Assembly (NCBI RefSeq): GCF_008180865.1
Contig: NZ_VTEX01000006.1
Coordinates: 344,152 to 408,151 of the forward strand
DNA: 64,000 nucleotides
Direction: 5' to 3'
DNA from: Rossellomorea aquimaris
Lineage (GTDB): Bacteria; Bacillota; Bacilli; Bacillales; Bacillaceae_B
This document shows, piece after piece, positions 30,284 to 38,918 of the stretch. How positions within the stretch are numbered: the first letter of the stretch is position 1; every line of letters begins with the position of its first letter. The notes under the pieces were generated by a model. It did not search any database. It was not told the origin of the DNA and was given only the letters and a program-made list of their open reading frames with translations. The position numbers and the translations under genes are program-made.

Positions 30284-31438
30284 ATGAAAGCCGTGAAGGC
30301 CGGCCGCATTTATACACCGGAAGGAATCGTTGAAAATGGGTATCTGCTCTTGGAAGATTGGCGCATTTCAGGCATTACTAAGAAAACTCCTCCATGTGAC
30401 ATCATCGAATTCCCCGGTTGTTCCGCCATACCTGGCATGATTGACCTGCATATCCATGGCATAGCGGGACATGACACCATGGATGGAAGTGTCCATTCTT
30501 TACAAGAGATGTCTAACTCTCTGGTGAAATACGGAGTAACAGGATTCCTGCCCACCACACTCACTCACAATCTGGAAAGCATCCGGAAGGCGGTAGGAGC
30601 AGTGAGTACAGCGATCGGTCAAACAACTGGAGCCGAAATCCTTGGATCTTATGTGGAAGGTCCTTATATTACACCCGAACATAAAGGCGCCCATCCCGTA
30701 GAGTACATGCGAGAGCTATCAATGGAGGAGATAGAAGGGTTGATCGATGCTTCGGATAACACTATAAAAGTACTGACGATCGCCCCGGAAAAAGAACATG
30801 CCATGGAGATCATCGATTATCTCACGGGTATGGGGATCCAGGTTTCAATGGGGCATACCAACGCAGATTATGAAACAACGAATCTTGCTGTCTCTCACGG
30901 AGCAAGAATCGCAGTGCATACTTTCAACGGAATGAGAGGATTCAAGCACCGCGATCCGGGATGCGTCGGGGCCGTCCTGACCAATGATGACTGCCTTTGT
31001 GAATGCATCGCCGACCTTCATCACCTCCACCCAGGCGCCATCAAACTATTACATAAAACAAAAGGAAGCGATAAAATCCTTTTAATCAGCGATTCCATGG
31101 CTGCAGCCGACTTGCCTGACGGCCATTACACCCTCGGTACAATGAAAGTGAAAGTCGAAGATCGAGTCGCGAGGACCGTGGACACCAACTCCTTGGCAGG
31201 AAGTACAACCAACTTACTGGAATGCCTTAAAAATATGAAAGAAGTATTGAAGCTACCCCTTGAGGAGATTTTACCCATGGTTGGCCTAAACCAGGCAAAG
31301 CTGCTCAATATTGACCACGAGGTTGGCAGCTTAGAGATTGGGAAAAAGGCAAATATTGCGTTGATTGATGAAAAGTGGGACGTTCGAGCAACCTTTGTTG
31401 GTGGGGAAATGGTGTGGGGTGGGAAGCAGGGACAGTAG
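30284..31438 (+). CDS. nagA: N-acetylglucosamine/galactosamine-6-phosphate deacetylase
   Basis: The 384-residue amidohydrolase has D-L-H-I-H-G (metal-binding HxH), Y-V-E-G-P-Y-I-T-P-E-H-K-G-A-H (metal Glu and substrate loop), M-G-H-T-N-A-D-Y, V-H-T-F-N-G-M-R and the catalytic Asp in L-I-S-D-S-M-A-A. It removes the acetyl group from GlcNAc-6-P or, given AgaS upstream, GalNAc-6-P. ATG 30284 fits AAAAGGGG better than 30275. The last codons (G-G-K-Q-G-Q) and the stop lie inside a GGGACAG-type palindrome. Confidence 0.9.
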   Translation: MKAVKAGRIYTPEGIVENGYLLLEDWRISGITKKTPPCDIIEFPGCSAIPGMIDLHIHGIAGHDTMDGSVHSLQEMSNSLVKYGVTGFLPTTLTHNLESIRKAVGAVSTAIGQTTGAEILGSYVEGPYITPEHKGAHPVEYMRELSMEEIEGLIDASDNTIKVLTIAPEKEHAMEIIDYLTGMGIQVSMGHTNADYETTNLAVSHGARIAVHTFNGMRGFKHRDPGCVGAVLTNDDCLCECIADLHHLHPGAIKLLHKTKGSDKILLISDSMAAADLPDGHYTLGTMKVKVEDRVARTVDTNSLAGSTTNLLECLKNMKEVLKLPLEEILPMVGLNQAKLLNIDHEVGSLEIGKKANIALIDEKWDVRATFVGGEMVWGGKQGQ

Positions 31439-31457
31439 CTCTGTCCCTGCTTCCACG
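31421..31457 (+). terminator. Palindrome ending the amino-sugar operon
   Basis: GGAAGCAGGGACAG and CTGTCCCTGCTTCC form a perfect 14-bp stem around TAGCT. It contains the nagA stop codon and belongs to the GGGACAGG repeat family. Confidence 0.8.
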
Positions 31458-31508
31458 GAGATAGGCTCCTCGGTCCCTTCTTAAAGTTAAGAACTTCGAG
31501 TTTATGAA

Positions 31509-31546
31509 GAAGGGAAGCAAGGGGACGGTTCTCTTGCTTCTTTTTT
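31509..31546 (+). terminator. Second palindrome with T-run
   Basis: GAAGCAAGGGGACGGTTCTCTTGCTTC folds into a stem followed by eight T; a second operon-end terminator of the same repeat family. Confidence 0.7.
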
Positions 31547-31614
31547 TGTCCACGCTTTTCACAAAAATGGTGAGTGTTTGGGAGAATAAGAACCGTCCTT
31601 ATGCTTCTACTCCT

Positions 31615-33717
31615 CTAGTCAAGCAACCGTTCCAATATCCCGTCCCCCTTATCACTCACTATCACCTCGGCAGACTTCACTTTTCCTTCCACATCCAGGC
31701 CCGTTCCTTCCGGGATGAAGAAATGTTCGATTCCGTAGACGACCTGGACCGTGTTATCCCAATAGCTTGTTACCTTACCATTTAAGAGGACATCACCCGG
31801 CTTCTTTTCGTAAGGGGTATTCCAGTTTTCATTGAATCGATATACACCGGAATATTCGTGGATTCCCTGTGTATTTTTCCTCAGCACAATGGTGATGGGG
31901 CCGTTGTCCTCGATGGAAGGTTCTTGAAGCTCGGAAATTGTGTAATTCAATTCCACATAGTCACCCTGGAGGAGAGATCTCGGATCGACAGGTTGAAGCT
32001 CTAAAAGAATCGTTTCCCCGTTTTGTAAAAGGGTTTCGTTTGAATAGACCTGATACCCGATCCATACTGCTTGAAGACAGATGATGAGGACGATACCCAT
32101 CCTTTTCCCTGCAAGCAACGAGTGTGATCTTGTGTCATGCCCAACCTTCCTGTCCAGGTAAACCGCCACTATGAAGAAGAGGAGGCAAAGCACGGCAAAA
32201 AGCAGGGATTTATGAACGAGCTTCCAGGCTAAATCGTAATAGAGTTGAACGATAAGCATGAACCAGAACACAAGGGATGAAACCCAATATAAGGTGCGAT
32301 CCTGTTTCTTGAAAAAATAGACGCATCCCGTAGCGGTCAGAAAGAATAGTGCGGTATAGACAATATGAAGCGTCAATGAAAGATCGATGGCAGTTAACGA
32401 GAAAAAGGCAAAGAATCCAATGAGAAACGCTCCATACTGGATGACATGTTTTTTATTCAGAAGAAGGAATACTGCAACATTCATGAGCACCATCACGACA
32501 AGGAGAGCATGAGTGCCTAAGTCCAAGGTTTGCCCTAAGAAGATCGCTGTGTTCAATTGAAACAGAACGTAGAATACAAACCTCGCGGCGAACCTTTTCT
32601 CAACATAAAACACATAGGCAAGAACGAAGAACATAACAAAGGAAAATTCATCAAACGTACTTGCGATCATCCCGATGACGATACCGGTCATCATCAGTGA
32701 ATACTTTACAGGAGATGGCCAGTTGGATAGTGTACTTGGAACGACGAGGAATACCGTCGCGAATACAAATAAAGTGACCATGGAGACATCCACCATGAGA
32801 AGTGAGAGCAGTCCGAAAACAGACGCAATGATGAAAACAGAGGCAATGGTCGTGACACTTGCAACGAAGACCGCCTTTGTCCAATGGTGGGAAGAAGAAT
32901 GCTTCCGTAAATAGTTAACAAGGAATACACTTCCCGCTAATAAGAGAATAGCGGCTACTAAAAGACCGACAAAGAAAAGGCTGGACATATTCTGAGCCAT
33001 CAACTCGAACATTTTGATGATGATAAAGCCCGTTCCGAATATCGAAAGAATGATAAAGATGGACGTTTCTTTTTGAAAGTAACGATACACCCCAAGCGCT
33101 AGTGTTAAAAGATAAAACAGGGTGAAGAAAACGGAATACTCATTATCGAATGCAGTGACCATGAGGAGAAGATTGGCTGAGATCAGGCTCAGATAAAGCA
33201 GCGGTTTTGAATGGATGTAGCCTTTTTTTATGATCAGAAATAAGAGAGTGTTTACAATTCCGACTACGAACGCGATCCATGTATGGTTGAGTGTCCAGTG
33301 GGCAAATGGAGACGAAGGGAACAGATAAAAGTAAATAGTTAAATGGATGAGGATATGGGTTAATACGTAAAAACCGCTGTACCTTGTGTACAAGCTAAAT
33401 AGGAAGGCCGGGATCGCCCAAATTAGAAATAATAAGTAGCTGTCGGCGTGGGAATTGTACAGCTGACCGAGTAAAGCGACGGATAAGCCGAAGGAGATCA
33501 CCCCGCTTACCATCAACCAGTTTGAAAGGAAATGGGCACCCTTCAATACACGGTCCAACAGAAAAGCAGCACCATAAAACAATATAATGACAGATCCAGC
33601 CAAAGTCACTTTCTCCAATCGGGAAAACACCTGCCAGTTGGAAGCGAAAAAATAAAGTGCGCTGGCCAAAAGAAACACAACCCCGAATAAATACGTCAGT
33701 GAAATCATTTTTTTCAT
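31615..33717 (-). CDS. DUF2157/DUF4401-type membrane protein with GDYXXLXY domain
   Basis: The 700-residue product starts with a DUF2157-type segment (F-F-A-S-N-W-Q-V-F-S-R-L-E-K), then about 14-16 transmembrane helices. It ends in an extracytoplasmic GDYXXLXY domain of which the signature G-D-Y-V-E-L-N-Y is visible near residue 585. Function of the family is unknown. ATG 33717 behind AGGGGTG is chosen over the GTG at 33726. It is monocistronic and convergent with the amino-sugar operon. Confidence 0.88.
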   Translation of the reverse strand: MKKMISLTYLFGVVFLLASALYFFASNWQVFSRLEKVTLAGSVIILFYGAAFLLDRVLKGAHFLSNWLMVSGVISFGLSVALLGQLYNSHADSYLLFLIWAIPAFLFSLYTRYSGFYVLTHILIHLTIYFYLFPSSPFAHWTLNHTWIAFVVGIVNTLLFLIIKKGYIHSKPLLYLSLISANLLLMVTAFDNEYSVFFTLFYLLTLALGVYRYFQKETSIFIILSIFGTGFIIIKMFELMAQNMSSLFFVGLLVAAILLLAGSVFLVNYLRKHSSSHHWTKAVFVASVTTIASVFIIASVFGLLSLLMVDVSMVTLFVFATVFLVVPSTLSNWPSPVKYSLMMTGIVIGMIASTFDEFSFVMFFVLAYVFYVEKRFAARFVFYVLFQLNTAIFLGQTLDLGTHALLVVMVLMNVAVFLLLNKKHVIQYGAFLIGFFAFFSLTAIDLSLTLHIVYTALFFLTATGCVYFFKKQDRTLYWVSSLVFWFMLIVQLYYDLAWKLVHKSLLFAVLCLLFFIVAVYLDRKVGHDTRSHSLLAGKRMGIVLIICLQAVWIGYQVYSNETLLQNGETILLELQPVDPRSLLQGDYVELNYTISELQEPSIEDNGPITIVLRKNTQGIHEYSGVYRFNENWNTPYEKKPGDVLLNGKVTSYWDNTVQVVYGIEHFFIPEGTGLDVEGKVKSAEVIVSDKGDGILERLLD

Positions 33718-33869
33718 ACGGTTCACCCCTTTTTCAGTTGAATCAATACTCTTATTCTAATATATGAGGAGGGGAGAGAATATAGGTATGTGAAGGAAGG
33801 GTCAGGCTCCTTATCCCGTTTCTGTAAACATAGGGAATTTAAAAGGTAATAGGGATTTCAAGAATATTT

Positions 33870-33955
33870 GTTCTTAATGAAGGGTTGATTGTTCTTTTCA
33901 TTGTTATTTAAAGGTTAAATATATTATGATTAAGTTGATGTTCTTTAATAAGAAC
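33870..33955 (+). promoter_or_regulatory. SinR-like GTTCTT boxes upstream of the DUF5658 gene
   Basis: GTTCTT-type boxes occur at 33870, 33891 and 33940. The last is a perfect palindrome, GTTCTTTAATAAGAAC (33940-33955). B. subtilis SinR binds GTTCTYT repeats at matrix-gene promoters. Confidence 0.6.
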
Positions 33956-33995
33956 GAATGGTGCAGAAAATTTCTAAAAAGGAGAATAAAAGCCC

Positions 33996-34298
33996 ATGAG
34001 ACCACTACTCTTTTACATAGTCATTCTTAACCTCTTAGACGCGGCCCTCACAATGTATGGTTTACATTCAAACTATATAACAGAAAGCAACCCCCTCATG
34101 AATTATCTGTATCTCACACAACCTTGGCTATTTCTGCTCACCAAGATCCAACTTTCCATCTTATTGCTTATTCTTCTCTTCTATTTAAATACAAAGAAAA
34201 AATCTTCAAGACTATTATTGAGTGTCGCAGGAGTGGCTGCCGTTTCTTATACCTTCACGTGCCTTTTGCATGGGTATTGGATTGTGGAGATTATATAG
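33996..34298 (+). CDS. DUF5658 small membrane protein
   Basis: The 100-residue product has three predicted helices and the DUF5658 opening L-N-L-L-D-A-A-L-T with N-P-L-M-N before helix 2. AAGGAG sits 12 nt before the ATG. It shares the GTTCTT-box upstream pattern with the matrix operon just downstream, so it may be controlled together with it. Function unknown. Confidence 0.8.
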   Translation: MRPLLFYIVILNLLDAALTMYGLHSNYITESNPLMNYLYLTQPWLFLLTKIQLSILLLILLFYLNTKKKSSRLLLSVAGVAAVSYTFTCLLHGYWIVEII

Positions 34299-34353
34299 AG
34301 GGACGGACCTTGCCCCTCATGGGCATTGGTCCAAGGGAGCTGTCCCTCTGACA
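34290..34353 (+). repeat. Large GGGAC-type palindrome after the DUF5658 gene
   Basis: AGAGGGAC and GTCCCTCT pair around a nested GGACC/GGTCC and GCCC/GGGC stem. No T-run follows. It is part of the gene-end repeat family. Confidence 0.65.
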
Positions 34354-34381
34354 CTATCCGTTCATTATAATGTAAGTAATT

Positions 34382-34539
34382 GTTCTTAATAATAAAAAGT
34401 AAGATAAAAAGAGATAATTCGAGATAATTAACGTTTGTTGTTCTTTTTAACGAATAAACGGCCGGATTTGAAGTTTTTCAACCCGTGACATATGTCTTAT
34501 ACTTCAAGTGTAAGGTTCGTTAAAAAGAACAAAAAGAAC
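34382..34539 (+). promoter_or_regulatory. SinR-like operator cluster before tasA
   Basis: GTTCTT at 34382, GTTCTTTTT at 34440 and two AAAGAAC boxes at 34524 and 34533 crowd the tasA promoter region. TTCTTTTTAACGAA (34441-34454) and TTCGTTAAAAAGAA (34516-34529) form a perfect 14-bp inverted repeat 61 bp apart. The match to the SinR consensus GTTCTYT and the downstream genes suggest SinR-type repression with looping. Confidence 0.65.
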
Positions 34540-34587
34540 TTTGAAACGAACCAAATAATAAGAGTGAAAACGAGGAGGAATTTAGAG

Positions 34588-35190
34588 ATGGGTATTAAGC
34601 AAAAATTAGGGTTGGGCGTTGCATCAGCTGCACTAGGATTGGCATTGGTTGGAGGAGGTACATATGCGTACTTTAGTGATAGTGCAGAGGCAAATGCTAC
34701 TTTTGCAGCTGGTACGTTGGATCTTAATGCTGCTCCTACTACAATAATTAATGTTGATAAAATTAAACCAGGTGATTGGATGAATAGGTCGTTCCAACTA
34801 AAGAATGATGGAAACCTCGATATTGCTGAAGTGCTATTAAAAACAGATTATACAGTTACAAACAAAGCTGGAGCGGCTCCCAATTCAGAAGACTTTGGTA
34901 AACATATTCGCGTGAATTTCTTGTGGAATGCAGATAAAGTAGGAAATTCAGTCATTTTCCAAACAACCTTGGACCAATTAAAAAATATGACACCAGATGC
35001 AATTAAGCAGAATATTTTTTACCCTTGGTTGGGAGAAAAGGGAGGAAAGCTTGCAGCTGGTACTTCAGATACTCTTGTAGTTCAATACGAATTTGTTGAA
35101 AGTGGCAGTGACCAGAATCAGTTCCAAGGTGACTCTTTACAATTAAAATGGACGTTTGAAGGAAAACAAGGAGCTGGCCAAGAGCGGTAA
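34588..35190 (+). CDS. tasA: TasA/CalY-like matrix fibre protein (SipW-dependent signal)
   Basis: The 200-residue product has the SipW-type signal peptide (L-G-V-A-S-A-A-L-G-L-A-L-V-G-G-G-T-Y-A-Y-F-S-D) and then a camelysin/TasA-like beta-sandwich domain (A-G-T-L-D-L, P-G-D-W-M-N-R-S-F-Q-L-K-N-D-G). TasA is the major amyloid-like fibre of the Bacillus biofilm matrix. ATG 34588 follows GAGGAGG; the upstream in-frame extension to 34492 covers the operators. It is shorter than B. subtilis TasA (261 aa) and nearer CalY in size. Confidence 0.88.
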   Translation: MGIKQKLGLGVASAALGLALVGGGTYAYFSDSAEANATFAAGTLDLNAAPTTIINVDKIKPGDWMNRSFQLKNDGNLDIAEVLLKTDYTVTNKAGAAPNSEDFGKHIRVNFLWNADKVGNSVIFQTTLDQLKNMTPDAIKQNIFYPWLGEKGGKLAAGTSDTLVVQYEFVESGSDQNQFQGDSLQLKWTFEGKQGAGQER

Positions 35191-35204
35191 GCAAAAATAT
35201 AAAT

Positions 35205-35235
35205 GAGAAAGGTGGGGGTCCACCCACCTTTCTTG
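35205..35235 (+). terminator. Terminator or attenuator between tasA and tapA
   Basis: GAAAGGTGGG pairs with CCCACCTTTC around GGTCCA, followed by TTGAATTTAATTTT. It could give excess tasA over tapA-sipW message. Confidence 0.75.
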
Positions 35236-35316
35236 AATTTAATTTTCTGCAGAATTTAAAAGGGGAATTCTTTTATCTTCTGCAGAAAACTGAATTTCAT
35301 CACATATCCAAAGGAT

Positions 35317-36171
35317 GTGATCTCCATAAGATACCTAAGAACAAGAAAACATAAAACGCCCATTAAAAAGTGGAAGCTGCTCTGCCAACTTATGGCCATC
35401 TGGTTCGCAATCTCGATCACGACTTCATTCATAGACGGCAGTACCGGCGCCTACTTTAATGATCAAGACCAGGTAACCGGTGTAATCACTGTTGGTACAT
35501 GGAGTACGTGGGATAAAAGCTCTTTAATGTTCCCTAATAAAGATAAAATTATTAAAATGTGTCCACCAGGAGAAATATCTACTTCCATAAAGAACACGGG
35601 CAGCAGCATGGAGGGAACGACTGAATATGAAGTCTACTATGCTGCTACAGGGAATCCTAAAAAGGGAAATAAAGTGGCACAAGGAGAAATACAGCCAATA
35701 GCTGAAGGGAAAACCGCTTTAATAAAAGCGACTATCACTAAACCCGGAAACTATAAATTCAAAGCCCTCCAACGTCCCGGCCACGGAAACAAAGAAGACA
35801 CCAGACATGAATTATGGAGTGAAACGATTACTGTAAATTGCACAGAAGAAAAACCAAAAGCCCCGGATAAGGGCGGAGATGAAAGTAAGCCTGAGCAGCC
35901 GGATAAAAAAGAAGAACCGAAAGTAACCGAGCCTGATCCTGCTACTGATGGAAGTAAAGAGGACATTAAGGAAGTACCTCCGCCACAGGAAGAGGAGAAG
36001 CAAGAACCAGAAGAGCCTGCAGTCCCTGCTGAGCCAGAACCGGAAGTGGAGGAGGAACAACCCGAAACTACAGAAGCCAGTGTCCAATCTTCAGAAGCGC
36101 CTCCCGCCAAGGAAGATGAGCAGGTAGAACCACCTCCTGCATCACCTGATAAAACCAGTAATCAAGAGTAA
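35317..36171 (+). CDS. tapA: TapA-like matrix fibre assembly/anchoring protein
   Basis: The 284-residue product has an N-terminal signal with S-T-G-A-Y-F-N-D, the SipW-type motif. A TapA-like domain follows (C-P-P-G-E-I-S-T-S-I-K-N-T-G-S, Y-E-V-Y-Y-A-A-T-G-N-P, P-G-N-Y-K-F-K-A-L-Q-R-P-G, L-W-S-E-T-I-T-V-N-C). A 100-residue Pro/Glu/Lys-rich disordered tail ends it, as in B. subtilis TapA. GTG 35317 is preceded by AAAGG at short distance; a weak start consistent with low expression. Confidence 0.82.
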   Translation: MISIRYLRTRKHKTPIKKWKLLCQLMAIWFAISITTSFIDGSTGAYFNDQDQVTGVITVGTWSTWDKSSLMFPNKDKIIKMCPPGEISTSIKNTGSSMEGTTEYEVYYAATGNPKKGNKVAQGEIQPIAEGKTALIKATITKPGNYKFKALQRPGHGNKEDTRHELWSETITVNCTEEKPKAPDKGGDESKPEQPDKKEEPKVTEPDPATDGSKEDIKEVPPPQEEEKQEPEEPAVPAEPEPEVEEEQPETTEASVQSSEAPPAKEDEQVEPPPASPDKTSNQE

Positions 36172-36194
36172 AAGAAAGGTAAGGTTGAGAAAAT

Positions 36195-36767
36195 ATGAAG
36201 CTGGCAAAAAAAATACTAAGTACGAGTATCACGGTTGTTCTGTATGCGGTATTGTTTATGATGATATTCGTTGTCGTTTCATCCAAGGCAGCGGGTGGAG
36301 AACCCCAGTTCATGGGCTATCAAATAAAGACAGTGTTATCAGGGTCGATGGAACCTGATATCCAGACGGGTTCGATCATTGCGGTGAAACCCGGAGGAGA
36401 TATGACCCGTTTTAAAGAAGGCGATGTCATTACTTTTAAAGAGAAAGAGAACATTTTGATTACTCACAGGGTTTTGGAAGTGGTGAAGAGCGGGGAACAT
36501 GTGATGTATAAGACAAAAGGGGACAATAATGATGCTCCGGATCTTGAACCTGTATTATCTGAAAATGTAGTGGCGGAATACAAAGGGTTCACGATTCCCT
36601 ATATTGGATACTTCATGAATTTCATGAATTCGAAAAACGGGGCATTGATGTTTATCATCCCGGGGATACTACTCCTATTTTACTCAGGCTACACAATCTG
36701 GAAAGCAATCTCCGCGATTGATCTTTCCTCCCGAAAAGAAGAATCCATTGAGAAAAATATTTCATAA
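36195..36767 (+). CDS. sipW: Signal peptidase I, ER-type (SipW)
   Basis: The 190-residue membrane protease has an N-terminal helix, the catalytic L-S-G-S-M-E-P (Ser) box, and a T-H-R-V box in which His replaces the Lys of ordinary type I peptidases, which defines the SipW/ER subfamily. G-D-N-N-D-A-P-D is box E, and a C-terminal helix follows. It processes the TasA and TapA pre-proteins encoded just upstream. Gene order here is tasA-tapA-sipW, whereas B. subtilis has tapA-sipW-tasA. Confidence 0.92.
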   Translation: MKLAKKILSTSITVVLYAVLFMMIFVVVSSKAAGGEPQFMGYQIKTVLSGSMEPDIQTGSIIAVKPGGDMTRFKEGDVITFKEKENILITHRVLEVVKSGEHVMYKTKGDNNDAPDLEPVLSENVVAEYKGFTIPYIGYFMNFMNSKNGALMFIIPGILLLFYSGYTIWKAISAIDLSSRKEESIEKNIS

Positions 36768-36780
36768 CCTGATTTAGACT

Positions 36781-36817
36781 GGGGACAAGAGGAAACATCT
36801 CTTGTCTCCTTTTTTTG
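36781..36817 (+). terminator. Terminator after sipW
   Basis: GGGGACAAGAG pairs with CTCTTGTCTCC around GAAACAT and is followed by seven T. Confidence 0.9.
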
Positions 36818-36864
36818 TGTGGAACCAGGGGGACAGGTCCCTTGGCTCCACTATATTTGTCAGT

Positions 36865-38337
36865 CTATTGAGGATCTGGGTCTAGGGACCCATCCCTCCG
36901 TCCCAGATACCCCATACAGCTCAGCATGATGATGAGCGGGGTGAGGCTGACGAGGTAGCGGGAGCGGGTTTCCCACAGGATGAAGAAAAGAAAGAACCCG
37001 ATGATGGACAAGGTGGCGAAGGAGATGAAGGGATGATTTCCTTTGAACCTCAATGCCAACAGTAAACCAAAGAACAATAAGAGATGCTGTACCCTCGCAT
37101 AACCTTGGACGACATGTCCGGATTTATAATCCGTCAAGCGTTGGAAATTTTCAGGATGGACAGGGTATCTTCTTAGTTTATTTAACGAATAATAGGTTCC
37201 GTCTGTCCAGGTGTGACCGATCTTTTCAATGTTGAACGCGATATTTCCCGCCAGTCCCTTTTCCGTAAGGCGATTTTTTAATTCCTTCATGTGTGCCTCA
37301 GTGACTTCTTCCCTTGGATACTCCTTTAAGAGGTTGGTCGTGAAGTCCACATCCGTCTGTGCGTACTTCCCGAAGCGGTCTTTATTTTGTCCCATCACCA
37401 TCCAATGGGTGACGGGCATGCTTCTCTTTTCGACGATTTCCTTATCAAGAATCCCGAGCTGATAAACTCCATTGGTGAATAAGGTTTTGACTATCAGCAG
37501 GATGATGAAGGGAATGAGCATATAAAGCTTTTTCCACTTTTTCATATAGAGAAAAAGAACGATCGTAAAGGCAATCGTGAAAATGATCAGGGAGCCTTTT
37601 AACAGCATCCCGAAAGAAAAGATGACGGATGCTGTAATGATGGCAAGCAAATCCCCTCTTAATTTCCCGTCCTTATTGATCAATATCTGTAACGGCAATA
37701 GCAGAAAGATCAATGAAATGGTATCCGTATAGACGACGGGTGCATAAAAGAAATAAGGAAAGAACAGGACGCTGACCAGTAGACTTGCCATCCCGACAGC
37801 TTTCCCGGCCACCTTTGAAGCAATTCTAAAGATGAGAAACTGGCTTATCGTGATGATCATGACGTTAAAGAGCTGGAAGACCAGAAGTGCAGGTGTTGTC
37901 AGCTTACCAATCACGGCAAGGATACAGACGAGCAGTATGTTATTGGGATAGATCGTGAAATAGTCCCCGATTTCCCCTTTTTCAACGAAAAGCTTCGCGC
38001 TATCGACGATTGCTCCAAAGTCCCAGGTAGGGTTGACGTTCAATTCTTTTATTGTGAGCAATTGCAGAACCAGGCTCACACCCAATAGTCCGATGACCGC
38101 GTATATCCAAGGGATTTTTTCGAGGAATGCCACAAGATGCCTGCGAAAGCGGAATACCAATATGGCTAATAGGACGGCGATCACCAGGGTAATGAGATTG
38201 AAATACGCCGGTGGTTCTACACTTAACGTACTATATCCTCTACTCATGTAAATGTTCAATCCTACTAAAAGTAGTATCACTGCAAAGAAGATGTAGAAGA
38301 TGAATCTATGTAAAAAATGAAAGATCCGGGAACCCAT
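36865..38337 (-). CDS. GT-C/GT39-like membrane glycosyltransferase
   Basis: The 490-residue product has about 11 transmembrane helices with an early W-D-F-G-A-I-V-D-S-A loop, where an Asp after helix 1-2 serves as the GT-C catalytic residue. It probably transfers sugar from an undecaprenyl-phosphate carrier to a cell-wall polymer outside the membrane. ATG 38337 behind AAGGAGG is chosen over the far longer frame to 38895, which runs antisense through the GtrA gene. Its last codons (R-R-D-G-S-L-D-P-D-P-Q) are derived from a GGGAC-type palindrome. It is divergent from the gtrA-gtrB pair. Confidence 0.82.
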   Translation of the reverse strand: MGSRIFHFLHRFIFYIFFAVILLLVGLNIYMSRGYSTLSVEPPAYFNLITLVIAVLLAILVFRFRRHLVAFLEKIPWIYAVIGLLGVSLVLQLLTIKELNVNPTWDFGAIVDSAKLFVEKGEIGDYFTIYPNNILLVCILAVIGKLTTPALLVFQLFNVMIITISQFLIFRIASKVAGKAVGMASLLVSVLFFPYFFYAPVVYTDTISLIFLLLPLQILINKDGKLRGDLLAIITASVIFSFGMLLKGSLIIFTIAFTIVLFLYMKKWKKLYMLIPFIILLIVKTLFTNGVYQLGILDKEIVEKRSMPVTHWMVMGQNKDRFGKYAQTDVDFTTNLLKEYPREEVTEAHMKELKNRLTEKGLAGNIAFNIEKIGHTWTDGTYYSLNKLRRYPVHPENFQRLTDYKSGHVVQGYARVQHLLLFFGLLLALRFKGNHPFISFATLSIIGFFLFFILWETRSRYLVSLTPLIIMLSCMGYLGRRDGSLDPDPQ

Positions 38338-38520
38338 GATTTGCCTCCTTTTTAAAAATACAATTTCTACTATATCAAAGCGCACAGCATTTGGGACTTC
38401 TTTTCTCCATTCTATTGTTAAAAATTTGTAAAGTTTTTCAATACAGTAGCTGCCAGGATTGATATAAACTTCAATTATTGGTATCTTTAACCGAGAATGA
38501 AAGAGTAGGAGTTCGATAGG

Positions 38521-38898
38521 ATGAAAAGGTTCCTGAAATTCGGGACAGTCGGTGTTTTCAACACATTGATCACGTTGGGGAGCTACACGCTCTTTATCTA
38601 TATAGGCATACACTATCTGCTCGCGAACGTCCTGGGATATGTGTTGGGTGTAGTGAACAGCTATTATTGGAATAAAAAATGGGTGTTCGATGCTCGCGAT
38701 GCGAAGGCGGATGTATTTGTGAAGTTTGCTTCGGTAAATGTTTTTACACTGGCTTTTAATACCGTGATTCTGTATCTGCTGGTTCAATATGCCGGGTTCC
38801 ATCCGGTTGTGGCGAATATCGTGGCCATTGGCTCGGGGATGGTGTTGAACTATCTGTTGAATGCGAGATGGACCTTCGCAGCGAAGGGCAGTCATTAA
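38521..38898 (+). CDS. GtrA-family lipid-linked sugar flippase
   Basis: 125 residues, four helices, with the family marks F-L-K-F-G-T-V-G-V-F-N-T, N-S-Y-Y-W-N-K-K-W-V-F and L-N-Y-L-L-N-A-R-W-T-F. GtrA/GtcA proteins flip undecaprenyl-phosphate-sugar made by a GT2 partner, which here is the next gene (20 nt gap). Confidence 0.9.
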   Translation: MKRFLKFGTVGVFNTLITLGSYTLFIYIGIHYLLANVLGYVLGVVNSYYWNKKWVFDARDAKADVFVKFASVNVFTLAFNTVILYLLVQYAGFHPVVANIVAIGSGMVLNYLLNARWTFAAKGSH

Positions 38899-38918
38899 TA
38901 AGAAAAGTGGAGGATATC

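Noticed and set aside
38338..38895. 186-residue N-terminal extension of the GT-C enzyme
   Set aside because: It is antisense to the well-supported gtrA gene, and the ATG at 38337 has its own ribosome site.
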